From positions 124,001 to 188,000 of the forward strand of contig NZ_JAHBCJ010000005.1 of assembly GCF_018390575.1 (NCBI RefSeq): DNA of 64,000 nt. The letters are read 5' to 3'. Source of the DNA: Bhargavaea massiliensis. GTDB taxonomy: Bacteria; Bacillota; Bacilli; Bacillales_A; Planococcaceae. Within the stretch, counting starts at the first letter, position 1. Each line of letters opens with the position of its first letter. The translations under genes were made by a program, and so were the position numbers. Below the pieces are notes generated by a model. The model had not been told where the DNA came from. It made no database searches and was given only the letters and a program-made list of their open reading frames with translations. Below, piece by piece: positions 1 to 8,229 of this stretch.

Positions 1-563
1 TCATGCAGATCCAGATACAGCTCGTCCGGAACGACAATCTCCCGGATCTGGAGAGCTTCCGCTTCAGAGATAAGTGATTTTGGATCCTGTCCCGCATAGG
101 TCGCTGTCCCTTCGCCGGTCGACAGGTCGATGCGCACGAGCGTGTAATCTCCTTCACCCGTCCTGCCTGCAGATCCGATATAGACGTTAGACTTTTCTCC
201 AATTGTGCGGCCCTCGGTCAGCGTTCCGGGTGTGATCAGCTGGATGACCTCCCGCCTGACAATGCCCTTCGCCAACGCAGGGTCTTCCGTCTGCTCGCAA
301 ATCGCGACCTTATATCCTTTTCTGACGAGTGTCTCGATGTATCCCGCGGATGAATGATACGGAACTCCGCACATCGGAATCTTTCCGTTCTGGCCGCCGT
401 CCCTGGCTGTCAGGGTAATTTCAAGAATCTGTGACGCATTGAGCGCATCCTCGAAAAACATCTCGTAAAAATCGCCAAGCCTGAAAAACAGGAAGGCGTC
501 CTTATAATCTTCTTTAATCTCCAAGTACTGTCTCATCATTGGTGTCAATGTTTTCACTGCCAT
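1..563 (-). CDS. mutS: DNA mismatch repair ATPase MutS, N-terminal part
   Basis: Only the first 187 or so residues are in the window; the reading frame runs off the left edge. The fragment is MutS domain I, which contacts mismatched DNA. It carries the Phe-Tyr-Glu mismatch-wedge motif at residues 32-34, inside a [11 protein letters not shown] block, and the downstream MCGVPYHS and AICEQTEDP family blocks. The ATG at 563 is chosen because a GGGAG lies 11 nt upstream; an in-frame GTG at 572 has poorer spacing. It follows cotE as in B. subtilis. MutS would work with MutL, whose gene is expected just outside the window. Confidence 0.96.
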   Translation of the reverse strand, partial: MAVKTLTPMMRQYLEIKEDYKDAFLFFRLGDFYEMFFEDALNASQILEITLTARDGGQNGKIPMCGVPYHSSAGYIETLVRKGYKVAICEQTEDPALAKGIVRREVIQLITPGTLTEGRTIGEKSNVYIGSAGRTGEGDYTLVRIDLSTGEGTATYAGQDPKSLISEAEALQIREIVVPDELYLDLH

Positions 564-600
564 CGTTGCCACAACTCCCGTAAACCTCAGTATTCCTTCA

Positions 601-606
601 ATTATA
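601..606 (-). promoter_or_regulatory. Possible -10 element for mutS
   Basis: A perfect TATAAT lies about 38 nt upstream of the mutS ATG, just after the cotE terminator. No good -35 hexamer is seen at 16-18 bp, so this is a weak call. Confidence 0.35.
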
Positions 607-626
607 TCAGACCCCGGGCACAACAG

Positions 627-650
627 AAAAAGCCGGGGAAGCTCCCCGGC
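627..650 (-). terminator. Intrinsic terminator of cotE
   Basis: A perfect GCCGGGG/CCCCGGC hairpin at 632-650 is followed on the minus strand by a TTTTT tract. It begins 3 nt past the cotE stop codon. Confidence 0.85.
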
Positions 651-653
651 CTC

Positions 654-1241
654 TTAATAGGAACTGGAATCCTTGTCTGAATCGTCCTTCTTGTTGTCAA
701 AGTCTTTTTTGAAGTCTTTGCCTTCCCCATGCCCCCCCGATGAAGAAGAAGAGCTCTCATCATCAAAACGCCATTCTTCCTCAAAATCGTGCGGATGGAC
801 CTGAACGCACACCTTCGTCTCCCCGACTACCTCGGCAAGGAGTTCACGCTCGACCGAAACGCTGAATTTTTCTCCACACTTGGTAATGATCGCTTCGGTG
901 CAGTTCGGCTGCTGGATGACCTTGATGTACACATCTTCCGGGCCGCCGGTCGCACCATCACGATAATGGAGGCGGACACGGTCTTTGTAGCTGATCGTTT
1001 CCGTGTAAACTGACGTCTTGGAATGGTCATGATGGGAATACCAGACGTTGATGTCAAACTTGCCGTACACCTCTACATACTTCCCATACTTCTTGGACTG
1101 ATGGGTGTGGTTGATGATCCAGCAACCCAGGATGCCCGACGGCTTATTCGGCGGCCGGAGCACCTCCGTCGACTCCGATCTCTTCTTTCCTTTGGCAACT
1201 ACCGCTTTCGTGACAATTTGCCGTAAGTTTTTCAGGGTCAA
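654..1241 (-). CDS. cotE: Outer spore coat morphogenetic protein CotE
   Basis: CotE assembles the outer coat of endospores around the forespore. The core aligns with B. subtilis CotE: an ITKAVVAKG-like N-terminus, a GCWIINH block, DINVWYS, QQPNC and the FLAEVVGETKV-type block (here LLAEVVGETKV). The C-terminal 40 residues differ from the usual acidic tail; they are a serine run followed by alternating Lys, Asp and Phe. The start is unusual. The TTG at 1241 directly abuts an AGGAGGG ribosome site, while an in-frame CTG at 1235 has ideal 6-nt spacing and gives an N-terminus matching the family. The true start may therefore be the CTG. It lies between ricA and mutS, as in relatives. Confidence 0.93.
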   Translation of the reverse strand: MTLKNLRQIVTKAVVAKGKKRSESTEVLRPPNKPSGILGCWIINHTHQSKKYGKYVEVYGKFDINVWYSHHDHSKTSVYTETISYKDRVRLHYRDGATGGPEDVYIKVIQQPNCTEAIITKCGEKFSVSVERELLAEVVGETKVCVQVHPHDFEEEWRFDDESSSSSSGGHGEGKDFKKDFDNKKDDSDKDSSSY

Positions 1242-1263
1242 CCCTCCTTCTTCGGTTCACTTC

Positions 1264-1291
1264 CATCCTATGCAACATACGCCCAGGAAGT
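1264..1291 (-). promoter_or_regulatory. Sigma-K-like (possibly sigma-E) promoter of cotE
   Basis: On the minus strand AC (1291-1290), a 17-nt spacer and CATAGGATG (1272-1264) match the sigma-K consensus AC-N16/17-CATANNNTA except for the final base. The site is about 25 nt upstream of the start codon. In B. subtilis cotE has sigma-E and sigma-K promoters. Confidence 0.45.
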
Positions 1292-1292
1292 G

Positions 1293-1322
1293 AAAAAAGC
1301 CCAAAGGAATTTCTTCCTTTGG
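1293..1322 (-). terminator. Intrinsic terminator of ricA
   Basis: CCAAAGGAA/TTCCTTTGG-type hairpin at 1301-1322 followed on the minus strand by GCTTTTTTC. It isolates ricA from the sporulation-timed cotE downstream. Confidence 0.85.
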
Positions 1323-1330
1323 ACTTTCGG

Positions 1331-1762
1331 TCATTTTTTGCCGCCGGGAGCGTTGCGTACCATGGAGCCGGTCTCGCCGCGAAGCACGTCGCCTCCGGTG
1401 GATTCGATGATTTGGTTGGTCACATTGTTTGCGATTGTATTGGATACGAGCTGGAGTAATTGGTTCACTTCAATCTGGGATTGCTTGAACTCCTGGACAA
1501 TCGGCACTTCGTCGATTTCTTTCTCGATCTGTTCGATTTTGTTTTCAACTAGCCCGAGTGCGCGTTCTTTGCCATACTGCTGGAAGTTGACAGCCTGTTT
1601 CTGAAGGCTCTTCAGGCTGGCGATCTTTTCCCGGATCTTCTGATTGTCATTAATCTGTGCTTCAGCACGCTTGAAGAAGTCCACTTCCTCGGTGCGGGCG
1701 ATCATATCGGCAAGTTCCGTCGCCTTTTCGATGATCTCATGTTTCGTGTATGTCTTTTCCAT
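1331..1762 (-). CDS. ricA: RicA (YmcA) subunit of the RicAFT RNA-maturation complex
   Basis: RicA forms a complex with RicF (YlbF) and RicT (YaaT) that modulates RNase Y cleavage of mRNAs and supports sporulation, competence and biofilm development. The 143-residue product has the family core with a TEEVDFFKRAEAQI block and a QLLQLVSNTIANNVTNQIIE block near the C-terminus, followed by STGGDVLRGETGS. It is nearly all alpha-helical. The ATG at 1762 is preferred, with GGTGG 5 nt upstream; an adjacent ATG at 1765 is possible. miaB normally precedes this gene but is absent here. Its target partner gene rny lies 1.5 kb upstream. Confidence 0.95.
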   Translation of the reverse strand: MEKTYTKHEIIEKATELADMIARTEEVDFFKRAEAQINDNQKIREKIASLKSLQKQAVNFQQYGKERALGLVENKIEQIEKEIDEVPIVQEFKQSQIEVNQLLQLVSNTIANNVTNQIIESTGGDVLRGETGSMVRNAPGGKK

Positions 1763-1845
1763 CATATCCACCTTTTCTGCCGTCCGCTGTTTGCCGGGGC
1801 GGCAATCGGACAATTTTAGCCGGCCGGAACCGGGATGTTTTCCCC

Positions 1846-1875
1846 ATTATACGAGACTCGGATGCGGCCAGACAA
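1846..1875 (-). promoter_or_regulatory. Sigma-A promoter of ricA
   Basis: TTGTCT (1875-1870), an 18-bp spacer and a perfect TATAAT (1851-1846), about 85 nt upstream of the ricA start. Confidence 0.7.
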
Positions 1876-1943
1876 GCCGGGCGCCCGAATGTCGGCACAT
1901 TGACACATCTCGGCGTCTTTCACGGCAATTTCCGAAAACCGAA

Positions 1944-1966
1944 CGGCCTCCCTCAGAGGGAGGCCG
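1944..1966 (-). terminator. Terminator of spoVS
   Basis: Perfect CGGCCTCCCT/AGGGAGGCCG hairpin with a 3-nt loop, 6 nt past the spoVS stop. The following U-tract is weak (TTCGGTTTTC). Confidence 0.65.
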
Positions 1967-1971
1967 ACAGC

Positions 1972-2238
1972 TCATCGTTTTCTTTTTTCCACGAGCAGCT
2001 TCATCGCAGTCCGTTCCTCTCCTGCGATCAGGATATCGGTAAAGGCCGGCGAGCAGGTCAGGTCATTGCCGCTTGGTGCGACAAATCCTCTTGCGATGGC
2101 GACGGCCTTGACGGCCTGGTTAAGCGCTCCGGCCCCGACAGCCTGCATTTCCGCATATCCTTTCTCCCGAATGACCGCGACGAGTGCTCCTGCAACAGAA
2201 TTCGGATTGGAGCGTGATGATACTTTCAATGAGTCCAT
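1972..2238 (-). CDS. spoVS: Stage V sporulation protein SpoVS
   Basis: SpoVS is a small Alba-like protein needed for coat assembly and spore maturation in B. subtilis; its biochemical role is unsettled. The 88-residue sequence has the near-invariant block QAVKAVAIARGFVAPSG at the centre, preceded by GAGALN and followed by FTDI and GEERTA. The ATG at 2238 has a GGAGGG ribosome site. It lies downstream of ymdB, as in B. subtilis, but tdh, kbl and miaB, which follow there, are missing. The usual sigma-H promoter could not be recognised. Confidence 0.97.
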   Translation of the reverse strand: MDSLKVSSRSNPNSVAGALVAVIREKGYAEMQAVGAGALNQAVKAVAIARGFVAPSGNDLTCSPAFTDILIAGEERTAMKLLVEKRKR

Positions 2239-2341
2239 GCCTATCCCTCCTGTTTTTCCGCTTTCATGGAACCGGACTCTTCCATGTTTTATTGTATGCG
2301 GACTACGGATAGCGCATGAACACACGGCCGAGATGGCCGGA

Positions 2342-3139
2342 TTACGCCTTTAGCGGGTGGTCGTCATTGATCAGTATGCGTTCGCAGCGGATCGCCTTCC
2401 CCGTTCCCGCATCCGCTTCCAAGAAAAATCCTCCGAGCTGCGTGCGGCCGTTTTTCGGCACTTCAAAGCGGGCCGGAAGGTTGGTGCGGAATCGGTACAG
2501 CACTTCTTCTTTTCTCATGCCGAGAATCCCGTCATACGGCCCGGTCATTCCGGCGTCTGTCAGATAAGCGGTCCCGCCCGGCAAAATCCTCTCATCCGCC
2601 GTCTGGACATGCGTATGGGTACCGACCACGGCTGTCGCACGGCCATCCAGATGCCAGCCCATTGCAATTTTCTCGCTGGTCGCTTCCGCATGAAAGTCAA
2701 CAAACACAAGAGGCGACTCGGCCTTGGCCTGGGTGATCAGCTGGTCCGCCGCTTCAAACGGATCATCGTGCGGCGGCATGAATGCCCGGCCATGGAGGTT
2801 GATGACCGTCAGCAGGCCCGCTTCCTTGGAGATGGTCGTCATGCCGCGCCCCGGCGCTTCCGGCGAGAAGTTTGCCGGCCTGATTAGCGCGTCGGCCCCG
2901 TCGATAAAGTCGAAGATCTCTTTTTTGTCCCACGTGTGGTTTCCCATCGTGATGACATCCACCCCTCCGAAGATGAGATCATCATAATCCTGGCGTCTCA
3001 GTCCCTTGCCCGATGCTGCATTTTCACCATTGGCGATCACCACATCCGGCAAATACTTTCTCCGCAGCCCGGGCAGCGTACGCCGTACCATTTCCATGCC
3101 CGGCTCGCCGACTATATCTCCGATAAAAAGAATTTTCAT
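2342..3139 (-). CDS. ymdB: YmdB family metallophosphoesterase
   Basis: A cytoplasmic dinuclear-metal phosphodiesterase; the B. subtilis homologue hydrolyses 2',3'-cyclic nucleotides and affects the switch between motility and biofilm. All metal ligands are visible: Asp8 in GDIVG, Glu39/Asn40 in NGENAA, Asn67-His68 in GNHTWD, then VDFHAE and GTHTHVQT. Its 265 residues match the family length. It sits 74 nt downstream of rny, with an rny terminator between them. Since the flagellar cluster is absent from this window, its motility role may not apply in this organism. Confidence 0.95.
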   Translation of the reverse strand: MKILFIGDIVGEPGMEMVRRTLPGLRRKYLPDVVIANGENAASGKGLRRQDYDDLIFGGVDVITMGNHTWDKKEIFDFIDGADALIRPANFSPEAPGRGMTTISKEAGLLTVINLHGRAFMPPHDDPFEAADQLITQAKAESPLVFVDFHAEATSEKIAMGWHLDGRATAVVGTHTHVQTADERILPGGTAYLTDAGMTGPYDGILGMRKEEVLYRFRTNLPARFEVPKNGRTQLGGFFLEADAGTGKAIRCERILINDDHPLKA

Positions 3140-3170
3140 TTGGTCCTCTCCCTGTCCTGTTTCAGCAATG

Positions 3171-3202
3171 AAAAAGGCTTCCCGGACATTTCCCAGGAAG
3201 CC
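3171..3202 (-). terminator. Intrinsic terminator of rny
   Basis: GGCTTCC/GGAAGCC hairpin (3176-3202) followed on the minus strand by TTTTTCAT, 12 nt after the rny stop. ymdB begins just beyond it, so ymdB needs read-through or a local promoter. Confidence 0.75.
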
Positions 3203-3213
3203 TGTGCATGCTG

Positions 3214-4779
3214 TTATTTTGCGTATTCGACCGCCCGGGTCTCCCGGATGACGGTCACTTTGATGTGGCCCGGATAATCAAGTTCGCTTTCGATCCGTTT
3301 CCGGATATCCCGCGCGAGCCGGTGAGCCGTGATGTCATCCACCTGATCCGGACGTACGATGATGCGGACTTCCCGTCCCGCCTGGATGGCAAAGGACTTC
3401 TCGACACCATCGTAGTCTTCGGCGATTTCCTCGAGCTTCTCAAGACGGCGGATGTAGTTCTCCAGCGTCTCGCTCCTTGCACCCGGACGGGCTGCCGAAA
3501 GGGCGTCGGCGGCTGCCACAAGAATGGCGATGACTGATGTCGGCTCCGTGTCTCCGTGGTGGGAAGCGATGCTGTTGATGACGACCGGATGCTCTTTGTA
3601 CTTGGTGGCAAGCTCAACGCCGATTTCGACGTGGCTGCCTTCCACCTCATGGTCAATCGCCTTGCCGATGTCATGCAGCAGTCCCGCGCGCCGCGCAAGC
3701 GCGATGTCGGAATCCTTGAATCCGAGCTCGGCCGCCAGAAGTCCCGACAGGTAAGCCACTTCCTTTGAGTGCTTCAGGACATTCTGGCCATAGCTTGTCC
3801 GATACTTGAGGCGCCCGATGATCTTAATGAGATCCGGGTGGAGATTGTGGATCCCGAGATCGAACGTCGTCTGCTCGCCCGCCTCACGGATCTGTTCGTC
3901 GATCTCCTTGCGGGACTTCTCCACCATCTCTTCAATACGTGCCGGGTGAATCCGGCCGTCCTGGACAAGCTTTTCGAGAGCCAGCCGGGCAATTTCACGG
4001 CGGATCGGATCAAAGCCTGACAGGATCACCGCTTCCGGTGTATCGTCGATGATAAGGTCGATTCCGGTCAGCGTCTCCAGAGTACGGATGTTCCGTCCTT
4101 CTCTTCCGATGATCCGGCCCTTCATCTCATCGTTTGGCAGATTCACCACCGATACGGTCGTTTCCGCCACATGGTCGGCAGCGAACCGCTGCAGCGCCAA
4201 TGACAGGATCTCGCGGGCTTTTTTGTCTGAGTCTTCTTTCGCCCGCAGTTCGGCCTCCCTGGTCATGACGGCAATGTCCGTCGAAAGTTCTGTTTCCACT
4301 TCCGAAAGGATCAGCTGCCGTGCTTCTTCCCGTGTAAGGGCCGATATGCGTTCCAGCTCAGTCTTCTGATCGTTCATGAGCTGTTCCGCCTTGCTCTCCA
4401 TCTGTGCGATATGCTGTTGTCGTTCGGCCAAAGCGTCTTCCTTGCGCTCCAGACCCGCTTCACGTTTGTTCAGCGCATCCTCCTTGCGGTCAAGATTCTC
4501 TTCCTTCTGCAACAGCCGGCTTTCCTGCCGCTGGAGTTCCGCGCGGCGATCCCGGATGTCCGATTCGGCTTCTGTCCGTAGTTTGTGAGTTTCATCTTTC
4601 GCTTCAAGTAGCGCTTCTTTTTTCAGTGCCTCCGCTTCGCGCCTGCCTTCCTCCACGATGGATTCGGCAGACTGCTTCGCACCGGTCACTTTGGAATCGT
4701 TCACTTGTTTTAAGGCAAAATAGCCAACAACTGCACCGACGATGAGTCCGAGCAAAGCGGAGATGATCACTTCAACCAT
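3214..4779 (-). CDS. rny: Ribonuclease Y
   Basis: RNase Y is the membrane-anchored endonuclease that starts decay and maturation of many mRNAs in Firmicutes. Order along the 521 residues: an N-terminal membrane helix (about 5-25), a long charged coiled coil (about 30-180), a KH domain with IGREGRNI, and an HD domain with [10 protein letters not shown] and SHHGDTEP metal ligands. The ATG at 4779 is chosen because GGAGG lies 8 nt upstream; a GTG at 4788 overlaps that ribosome site. It has a strong promoter of its own. ricA, encoding a regulator of RNase Y, lies three genes downstream. Confidence 0.97.
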   Translation of the reverse strand: MVEVIISALLGLIVGAVVGYFALKQVNDSKVTGAKQSAESIVEEGRREAEALKKEALLEAKDETHKLRTEAESDIRDRRAELQRQESRLLQKEENLDRKEDALNKREAGLERKEDALAERQQHIAQMESKAEQLMNDQKTELERISALTREEARQLILSEVETELSTDIAVMTREAELRAKEDSDKKAREILSLALQRFAADHVAETTVSVVNLPNDEMKGRIIGREGRNIRTLETLTGIDLIIDDTPEAVILSGFDPIRREIARLALEKLVQDGRIHPARIEEMVEKSRKEIDEQIREAGEQTTFDLGIHNLHPDLIKIIGRLKYRTSYGQNVLKHSKEVAYLSGLLAAELGFKDSDIALARRAGLLHDIGKAIDHEVEGSHVEIGVELATKYKEHPVVINSIASHHGDTEPTSVIAILVAAADALSAARPGARSETLENYIRRLEKLEEIAEDYDGVEKSFAIQAGREVRIIVRPDQVDDITAHRLARDIRKRIESELDYPGHIKVTVIRETRAVEYAK

Positions 4780-4909
4780 TGAGGTCACCTCCCCCTGCTT
4801 TCATTCGTCTGTTAAACCATTCCGGCGTGAGGCCGGACATTCATGCTGTTCATGCCGTTCTTGCATAAAATCTGTCATGATGGTCATTGGATAAATCTAT
4901 CCATCTTCA

Positions 4910-4938
4910 ATTGTACCGGCGGCAAAAAGCGCTGTCAA
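4910..4938 (-). promoter_or_regulatory. Sigma-A promoter of rny
   Basis: Consensus TTGACA (4938-4933), a 17-bp spacer and TACAAT (4915-4910). The transcript would have a leader of about 125 nt in which I recognise no known riboswitch. Confidence 0.8.
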
Positions 4939-4987
4939 GGTGGGAAGAAGGACGTTTTCCAACAATTCCCCTCCTTTTGCCGCAATG

Positions 4988-5046
4988 GAAAAAGGCCGGC
5001 GGCGACACCGCTTTTCTCCAGGGAGAAAAGGGCGCCGCTGCCGGCC
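4988..5046 (-). terminator. Intrinsic terminator of recA
   Basis: A long stem with GGCCGGC/GCCGGCC outer arms (4994-5046) and an inner CTTTTCTCC/GGGAGAAAAG hairpin, followed on the minus strand by TTTTTCC. It starts about 28 nt past the recA stop. Confidence 0.8.
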
Positions 5047-5073
5047 GGGACCGGTCCAAAACCGGGCATAACC

Positions 5074-6135
5074 TTACTTTTCTTCGTCGATGAGCAGGTC
5101 GAAGATTTCGTCCTCGGACTCCTCTTGTTCCTCGACCGCGACTTGAGGGCCGTCCAGGCCGTAGGCCTCACGGATTTTCCCTGCGATTTCCTGGCGGATA
5201 TCCGGGTGCTCTTTCAGGAACTGTTTTGCATTCTCACGGCCCTGGCCAAGGCGTTCACCGTTGTACGAGTACCAGGAACCGCTTTTCTGGACGACATCAT
5301 TTTCTGCGCCAAGGTCGATAATCTCGCCTTCCTTGGAAATCCCTTCTCCGTACATGATGTCGACTTCCGCTGTGCGGAACGGAGGGGCCACCTTGTTCTT
5401 GACGACCTTGATTCTTGTGCGGTTACCTACGAAGTCATTGCCCTGCTTGATCGACTCCGCCCGGCGGACTTCAAGGCGCACAGAACTGTAGAATTTCAAT
5501 GCACGGCCGCCCGGCGTGGTTTCCGGGTTACCGAACATGACGCCGACTTTCTCACGGATCTGGTTGATGAAGATTGCGATGGTCTTCGATTTATTGATCG
5601 CGCCGGAAAGCTTCCGGAGCGCCTGAGACATGAGGCGGGCCTGGAGACCGACATGGGAATCTCCCATTTCGCCTTCGATTTCCGCTTTTGGCACAAGAGC
5701 CGCGACGGAGTCAATGACGATAATATCGATCGCGCCGCTGCGTACAAGCGCTTCTGCGATCTCAAGCGCCTGTTCCCCCGTATCCGGCTGGGAAAGGAGG
5801 AGCTCATCGATATTGACGCCAAGCTTTTGTGCGTAGACAGGGTCAAGAGCGTGTTCGGCATCGATGAAGGCCGCTTGTCCGCCTGCCGCCTGCGCTTCCG
5901 CGATGGCATGGAGCGCAACCGTCGTCTTGCCTGAACTCTCAGGGCCGTAGATTTCGATTACCCGTCCGCGCGGGTATCCGCCTACGCCAAGCGCAGCGTC
6001 GAGCGTGAGTGAACCGCTCGAAGATGTCGAGATCACCCGGTCCGTCTGTTCGCCGAGTTTCATGACGGAACCTTTCCCGAATTGTTTTTCAATCTGTTTC
6101 AATGCCATATCCAATGCAGCTTTGCGATCGCTCAA
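5074..6135 (-). CDS. recA: Recombinase RecA
   Basis: RecA forms filaments on single-stranded DNA for homologous recombination and triggers LexA self-cleavage. The 353 residues contain the P-loop GPESSGKT, the Walker [11 protein letters not shown], the L1/L2 DNA-binding loops with [22 protein letters not shown], and an acidic C-terminal tail. The start is a TTG at 6135, with AGGAGG 6 nt upstream; it gives the family N-terminus [20 protein letters not shown]. It follows cinA with its own promoter and SOS operator. pbpX, which follows recA in B. subtilis, is absent. Confidence 0.98.
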   Translation of the reverse strand: MSDRKAALDMALKQIEKQFGKGSVMKLGEQTDRVISTSSSGSLTLDAALGVGGYPRGRVIEIYGPESSGKTTVALHAIAEAQAAGGQAAFIDAEHALDPVYAQKLGVNIDELLLSQPDTGEQALEIAEALVRSGAIDIIVIDSVAALVPKAEIEGEMGDSHVGLQARLMSQALRKLSGAINKSKTIAIFINQIREKVGVMFGNPETTPGGRALKFYSSVRLEVRRAESIKQGNDFVGNRTRIKVVKNKVAPPFRTAEVDIMYGEGISKEGEIIDLGAENDVVQKSGSWYSYNGERLGQGRENAKQFLKEHPDIRQEIAGKIREAYGLDGPQVAVEEQEESEDEIFDLLIDEEK

Positions 6136-6180
6136 ACTTGTTCCTCCTCATGGGTGTGTACTGGTTTTCTATCTGTCTCT

Positions 6181-6209
6181 ACTATACTCGGTTATTGAGA
6201 AAAACACAA
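6181..6209 (-). promoter_or_regulatory. Sigma-A promoter of recA
   Basis: TTGTGT (6209-6204), a 17-bp spacer and TATAGT (6186-6181), about 46 nt upstream of the TTG start. Confidence 0.75.
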
Positions 6210-6217
6210 GAAAAAAG

Positions 6218-6231
6218 CGAACATCCATTCG
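6218..6231 (-). promoter_or_regulatory. LexA (DinR) SOS box upstream of recA
   Basis: CGAATGGATGTTCG on the minus strand matches the Bacillus consensus CGAACNNNNGTTCG with one mismatch, which is the kind of site known from B. subtilis recA. It lies 8 bp upstream of the -35 hexamer, so LexA would repress recA until DNA damage. Confidence 0.85.
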
Positions 6232-6295
6232 ATTTTTATACTGGCTATATTTGAAACTTGAGCTGTCCAAGTAGCCCGTTTTTGGATTTTGGCAT

Positions 6296-6328
6296 GAGAA
6301 AGGCGCCGAAATTGAAATTCGCGGCGCC
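6296..6328 (-). terminator. Probable terminator of cinA
   Basis: GGCGCC/GGCGCC arms (6302-6328) with an imperfect A+T-rich upper stem follow the cinA stop at once. The U-tract (TTTCTC) is short, so some read-through into recA is possible. Confidence 0.6.
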
Positions 6329-6336
6329 CCTGGGTA

Positions 6337-7590
6337 TTAATCTTGCCGGACTGATGTAGCTCCGATCATTCGGATCAGCATATGCATGGCAGATTTCACG
6401 GCTCTGATCCGGTTGGTGTTCCGCATGCCCGAAAGCAGCAGTTCCCGTGTCCGGACTTCTTTTCCCGATGCGATGGCAACCCAGACAGTACCACCCGGCT
6501 TGCCGTCGTGCGGATCCGGGCCGGCAGCTCCGGTCAGTCCGACACCGTAATCAGTGCCAAACTTTTCCCGGACAGCCTTCGCCATCGCGGAAGCCGTTTC
6601 TTCACTGACAACCCCCTTTTCCTCCAGGAGTGCAGACGGGATCCCAAGTTGCTTTTGTTTTGCGTCAGCAGTATAGGTCACCACCCCGCCGGCAAGGGCG
6701 GCACTGATGCCTGGTTGTTCTGCGAGTTCCGACATAAATAAGCCGGCCGTCAGACTTTCCGCTGCAGAGATGGTCAGGCCGTTGCCGATCAGGAGCGAAG
6801 CGGCCTTTGAAACCAGGGTTTCATCATCGTACCCATACAAATACTGGCCGGCAATCCTGCGGATCTCGGCTTCCGCACCGTCCAGCAGCCGAGCCGCCTC
6901 CTCTACGGTATCCGCCTTCGCGGTCGCTCGGATCGTTACTTCTCCGTCGGAAGCGAGAGGAGCAAGTGTCGGATTCGTCTGGTTGTCCAGGAGATCTGAC
7001 ATCCGGTGCTCCAGTTCGGCTTCCCCGATGCCATAGAAGCGGAAGACCCGAGAGGCGATTGGACCGGTGAAGCCGGCGAGCCGGGCAAGAAGCGGTTTTG
7101 CCTGAGCAGTAAACATCGGCTCCATTTCCTTCGGAGGCCCAGGCAAGAGAAGATAGTGGCGATTGCCCCCTGTAAACAGCATGCCCGGAGCCATCCCATG
7201 ATGGTTCTGCAGCACCGCGGCCCCCTCAAGGATCAGCGCCTGCTTTTTATTGTTGTCAGTCATTTCTCGTCCCATACGGTCAAACCAGGCCCGGATTGAT
7301 GTGAGTGCCTCATCGTCATAGACGAGCCGGGTGCCGGCATGGCGGGCGATCGTTTCCTTCGTCAGGTCGTCCTTTGTCGGCCCGAGACCGCCCGTGAAAA
7401 TGAGCAGGTCAGACCGGGATTCGGCAATACGGATCGCTTCTTCGAGTCTCCCGGCATTGTCGCCGACCACGGTATGGAAATGGACGCTGATGCCGAGCTC
7501 GGCAAGCCCGGCAGAAATGTAGCGGGCATTCGTATTATTGATCTGGCCGAGCAGCAGTTCGGATCCCACGGCGATGATTTCGGCTTTCAC
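6337..7590 (-). CDS. cinA: Competence/damage-inducible protein CinA
   Basis: CinA joins an N-terminal molybdopterin-binding-like (COG1058) domain to a C-terminal PncC-type nicotinamide-mononucleotide deamidase domain. The sequence begins with the family block AEIIAVGSELLLGQINNTNA, then FTGGLGPTKDD. The PncC part contains SAAESLTAG, VVTYTADAK and GLTGAAGPD. Its 417 residues match B. subtilis CinA. The start is a GTG at 7590 with GGGGGAG upstream. It is co-transcribed with pgsA (12-nt gap) and lies upstream of recA, the arrangement seen in competent Firmicutes. Confidence 0.96.
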   Translation of the reverse strand: MKAEIIAVGSELLLGQINNTNARYISAGLAELGISVHFHTVVGDNAGRLEEAIRIAESRSDLLIFTGGLGPTKDDLTKETIARHAGTRLVYDDEALTSIRAWFDRMGREMTDNNKKQALILEGAAVLQNHHGMAPGMLFTGGNRHYLLLPGPPKEMEPMFTAQAKPLLARLAGFTGPIASRVFRFYGIGEAELEHRMSDLLDNQTNPTLAPLASDGEVTIRATAKADTVEEAARLLDGAEAEIRRIAGQYLYGYDDETLVSKAASLLIGNGLTISAAESLTAGLFMSELAEQPGISAALAGGVVTYTADAKQKQLGIPSALLEEKGVVSEETASAMAKAVREKFGTDYGVGLTGAAGPDPHDGKPGGTVWVAIASGKEVRTRELLLSGMRNTNRIRAVKSAMHMLIRMIGATSVRQD

Positions 7591-7602
7591 GTTGACTCCC
7601 CC

Positions 7603-8181
7603 TTACATAGAATCCAGCAAAACACGCCGGTTTTTATAGAAGTAATCTATACCCGACCAAACTGTGAAGATGAGCGCGATGTACAGCATGATCGTACCGA
7701 ACGGAATGCCGGCCGCTTCAAAAAAGATGTTGTGGAACAGCAGGAAAATGGTGGCAAGAAGCTGTGTGGTCGTCTTGATTTTTCCAAGCATGTTTGCTGC
7801 AACGACTTCTCCGCCTCCGGCAAGAATCAGGCGCAGTCCGGTCACCGCGAATTCGCGGCTGATGATGATGATGACGACCCATGAAGGCGCAAAGCCCATT
7901 TCCACGAGGATGATCAGCGCCGAGGAAACGAGAAGTTTGTCGGCCAGAGGGTCAAGAAACTTGCCCATGTTGGTGACGAGATTGTATTTGCGGGCCAGGT
8001 GGCCGTCGAACCAGTCGGTCAGCGCGGCAATTACAAAGATGAGCCCGCCGAGCAGGTGCTCGATCGGAAGTTCCACACCGCCCGCCCGGATGGTGCCCAT
8101 GCCGAAGTCAACGAGCATGAAGAGGATGAACACCGGGATGAGCAAGACTCTTGCCACAGTGATTTTATTAGGTAAATTCAT
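7603..8181 (-). CDS. pgsA: CDP-diacylglycerol--glycerol-3-phosphate 3-phosphatidyltransferase
   Basis: PgsA makes phosphatidylglycerol phosphate, the committed step to phosphatidylglycerol and cardiolipin. The 192-residue membrane protein carries the complete CDP-alcohol phosphatidyltransferase signature D-G-x2-A-R-x8-G-x3-D-x3-D, beginning DGHLARKY and ending [10 protein letters not shown], between hydrophobic helices. It follows rodZ, whose terminator hairpin lies between them. The substrate CDP-diacylglycerol is made by CdsA, also encoded in this window. Confidence 0.96.
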   Translation of the reverse strand: MNLPNKITVARVLLIPVFILFMLVDFGMGTIRAGGVELPIEHLLGGLIFVIAALTDWFDGHLARKYNLVTNMGKFLDPLADKLLVSSALIILVEMGFAPSWVVIIIISREFAVTGLRLILAGGGEVVAANMLGKIKTTTQLLATIFLLFHNIFFEAAGIPFGTIMLYIALIFTVWSGIDYFYKNRRVLLDSM

Positions 8182-8199
8182 GAATTACTTCCGCCTTTC

Positions 8200-8229
8200 A
8201 AAAAAAATAAGTCATCCCTAGAGATGACT
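8200..8229 (-). terminator. Intrinsic terminator of rodZ
   Basis: AGTCATC/GATGACT hairpin (8210-8229) that includes the rodZ stop codon and is followed by TTATTTTTTTTG. It lies 19 nt upstream of pgsA, so pgsA depends on read-through or an unrecognised promoter. Confidence 0.8.

Noticed and set aside
2239-2341. Sigma-H promoter expected before spoVS
   Set aside because: No GAAT-type -10 with an AGGA-type -35 at proper spacing was found; a TACAAT is present but has no usable -35.
4843-5934. Plus-strand frame of 363 codons opposite recA
   Set aside because: Shadow of recA extending through the recA terminator; no family resemblance.
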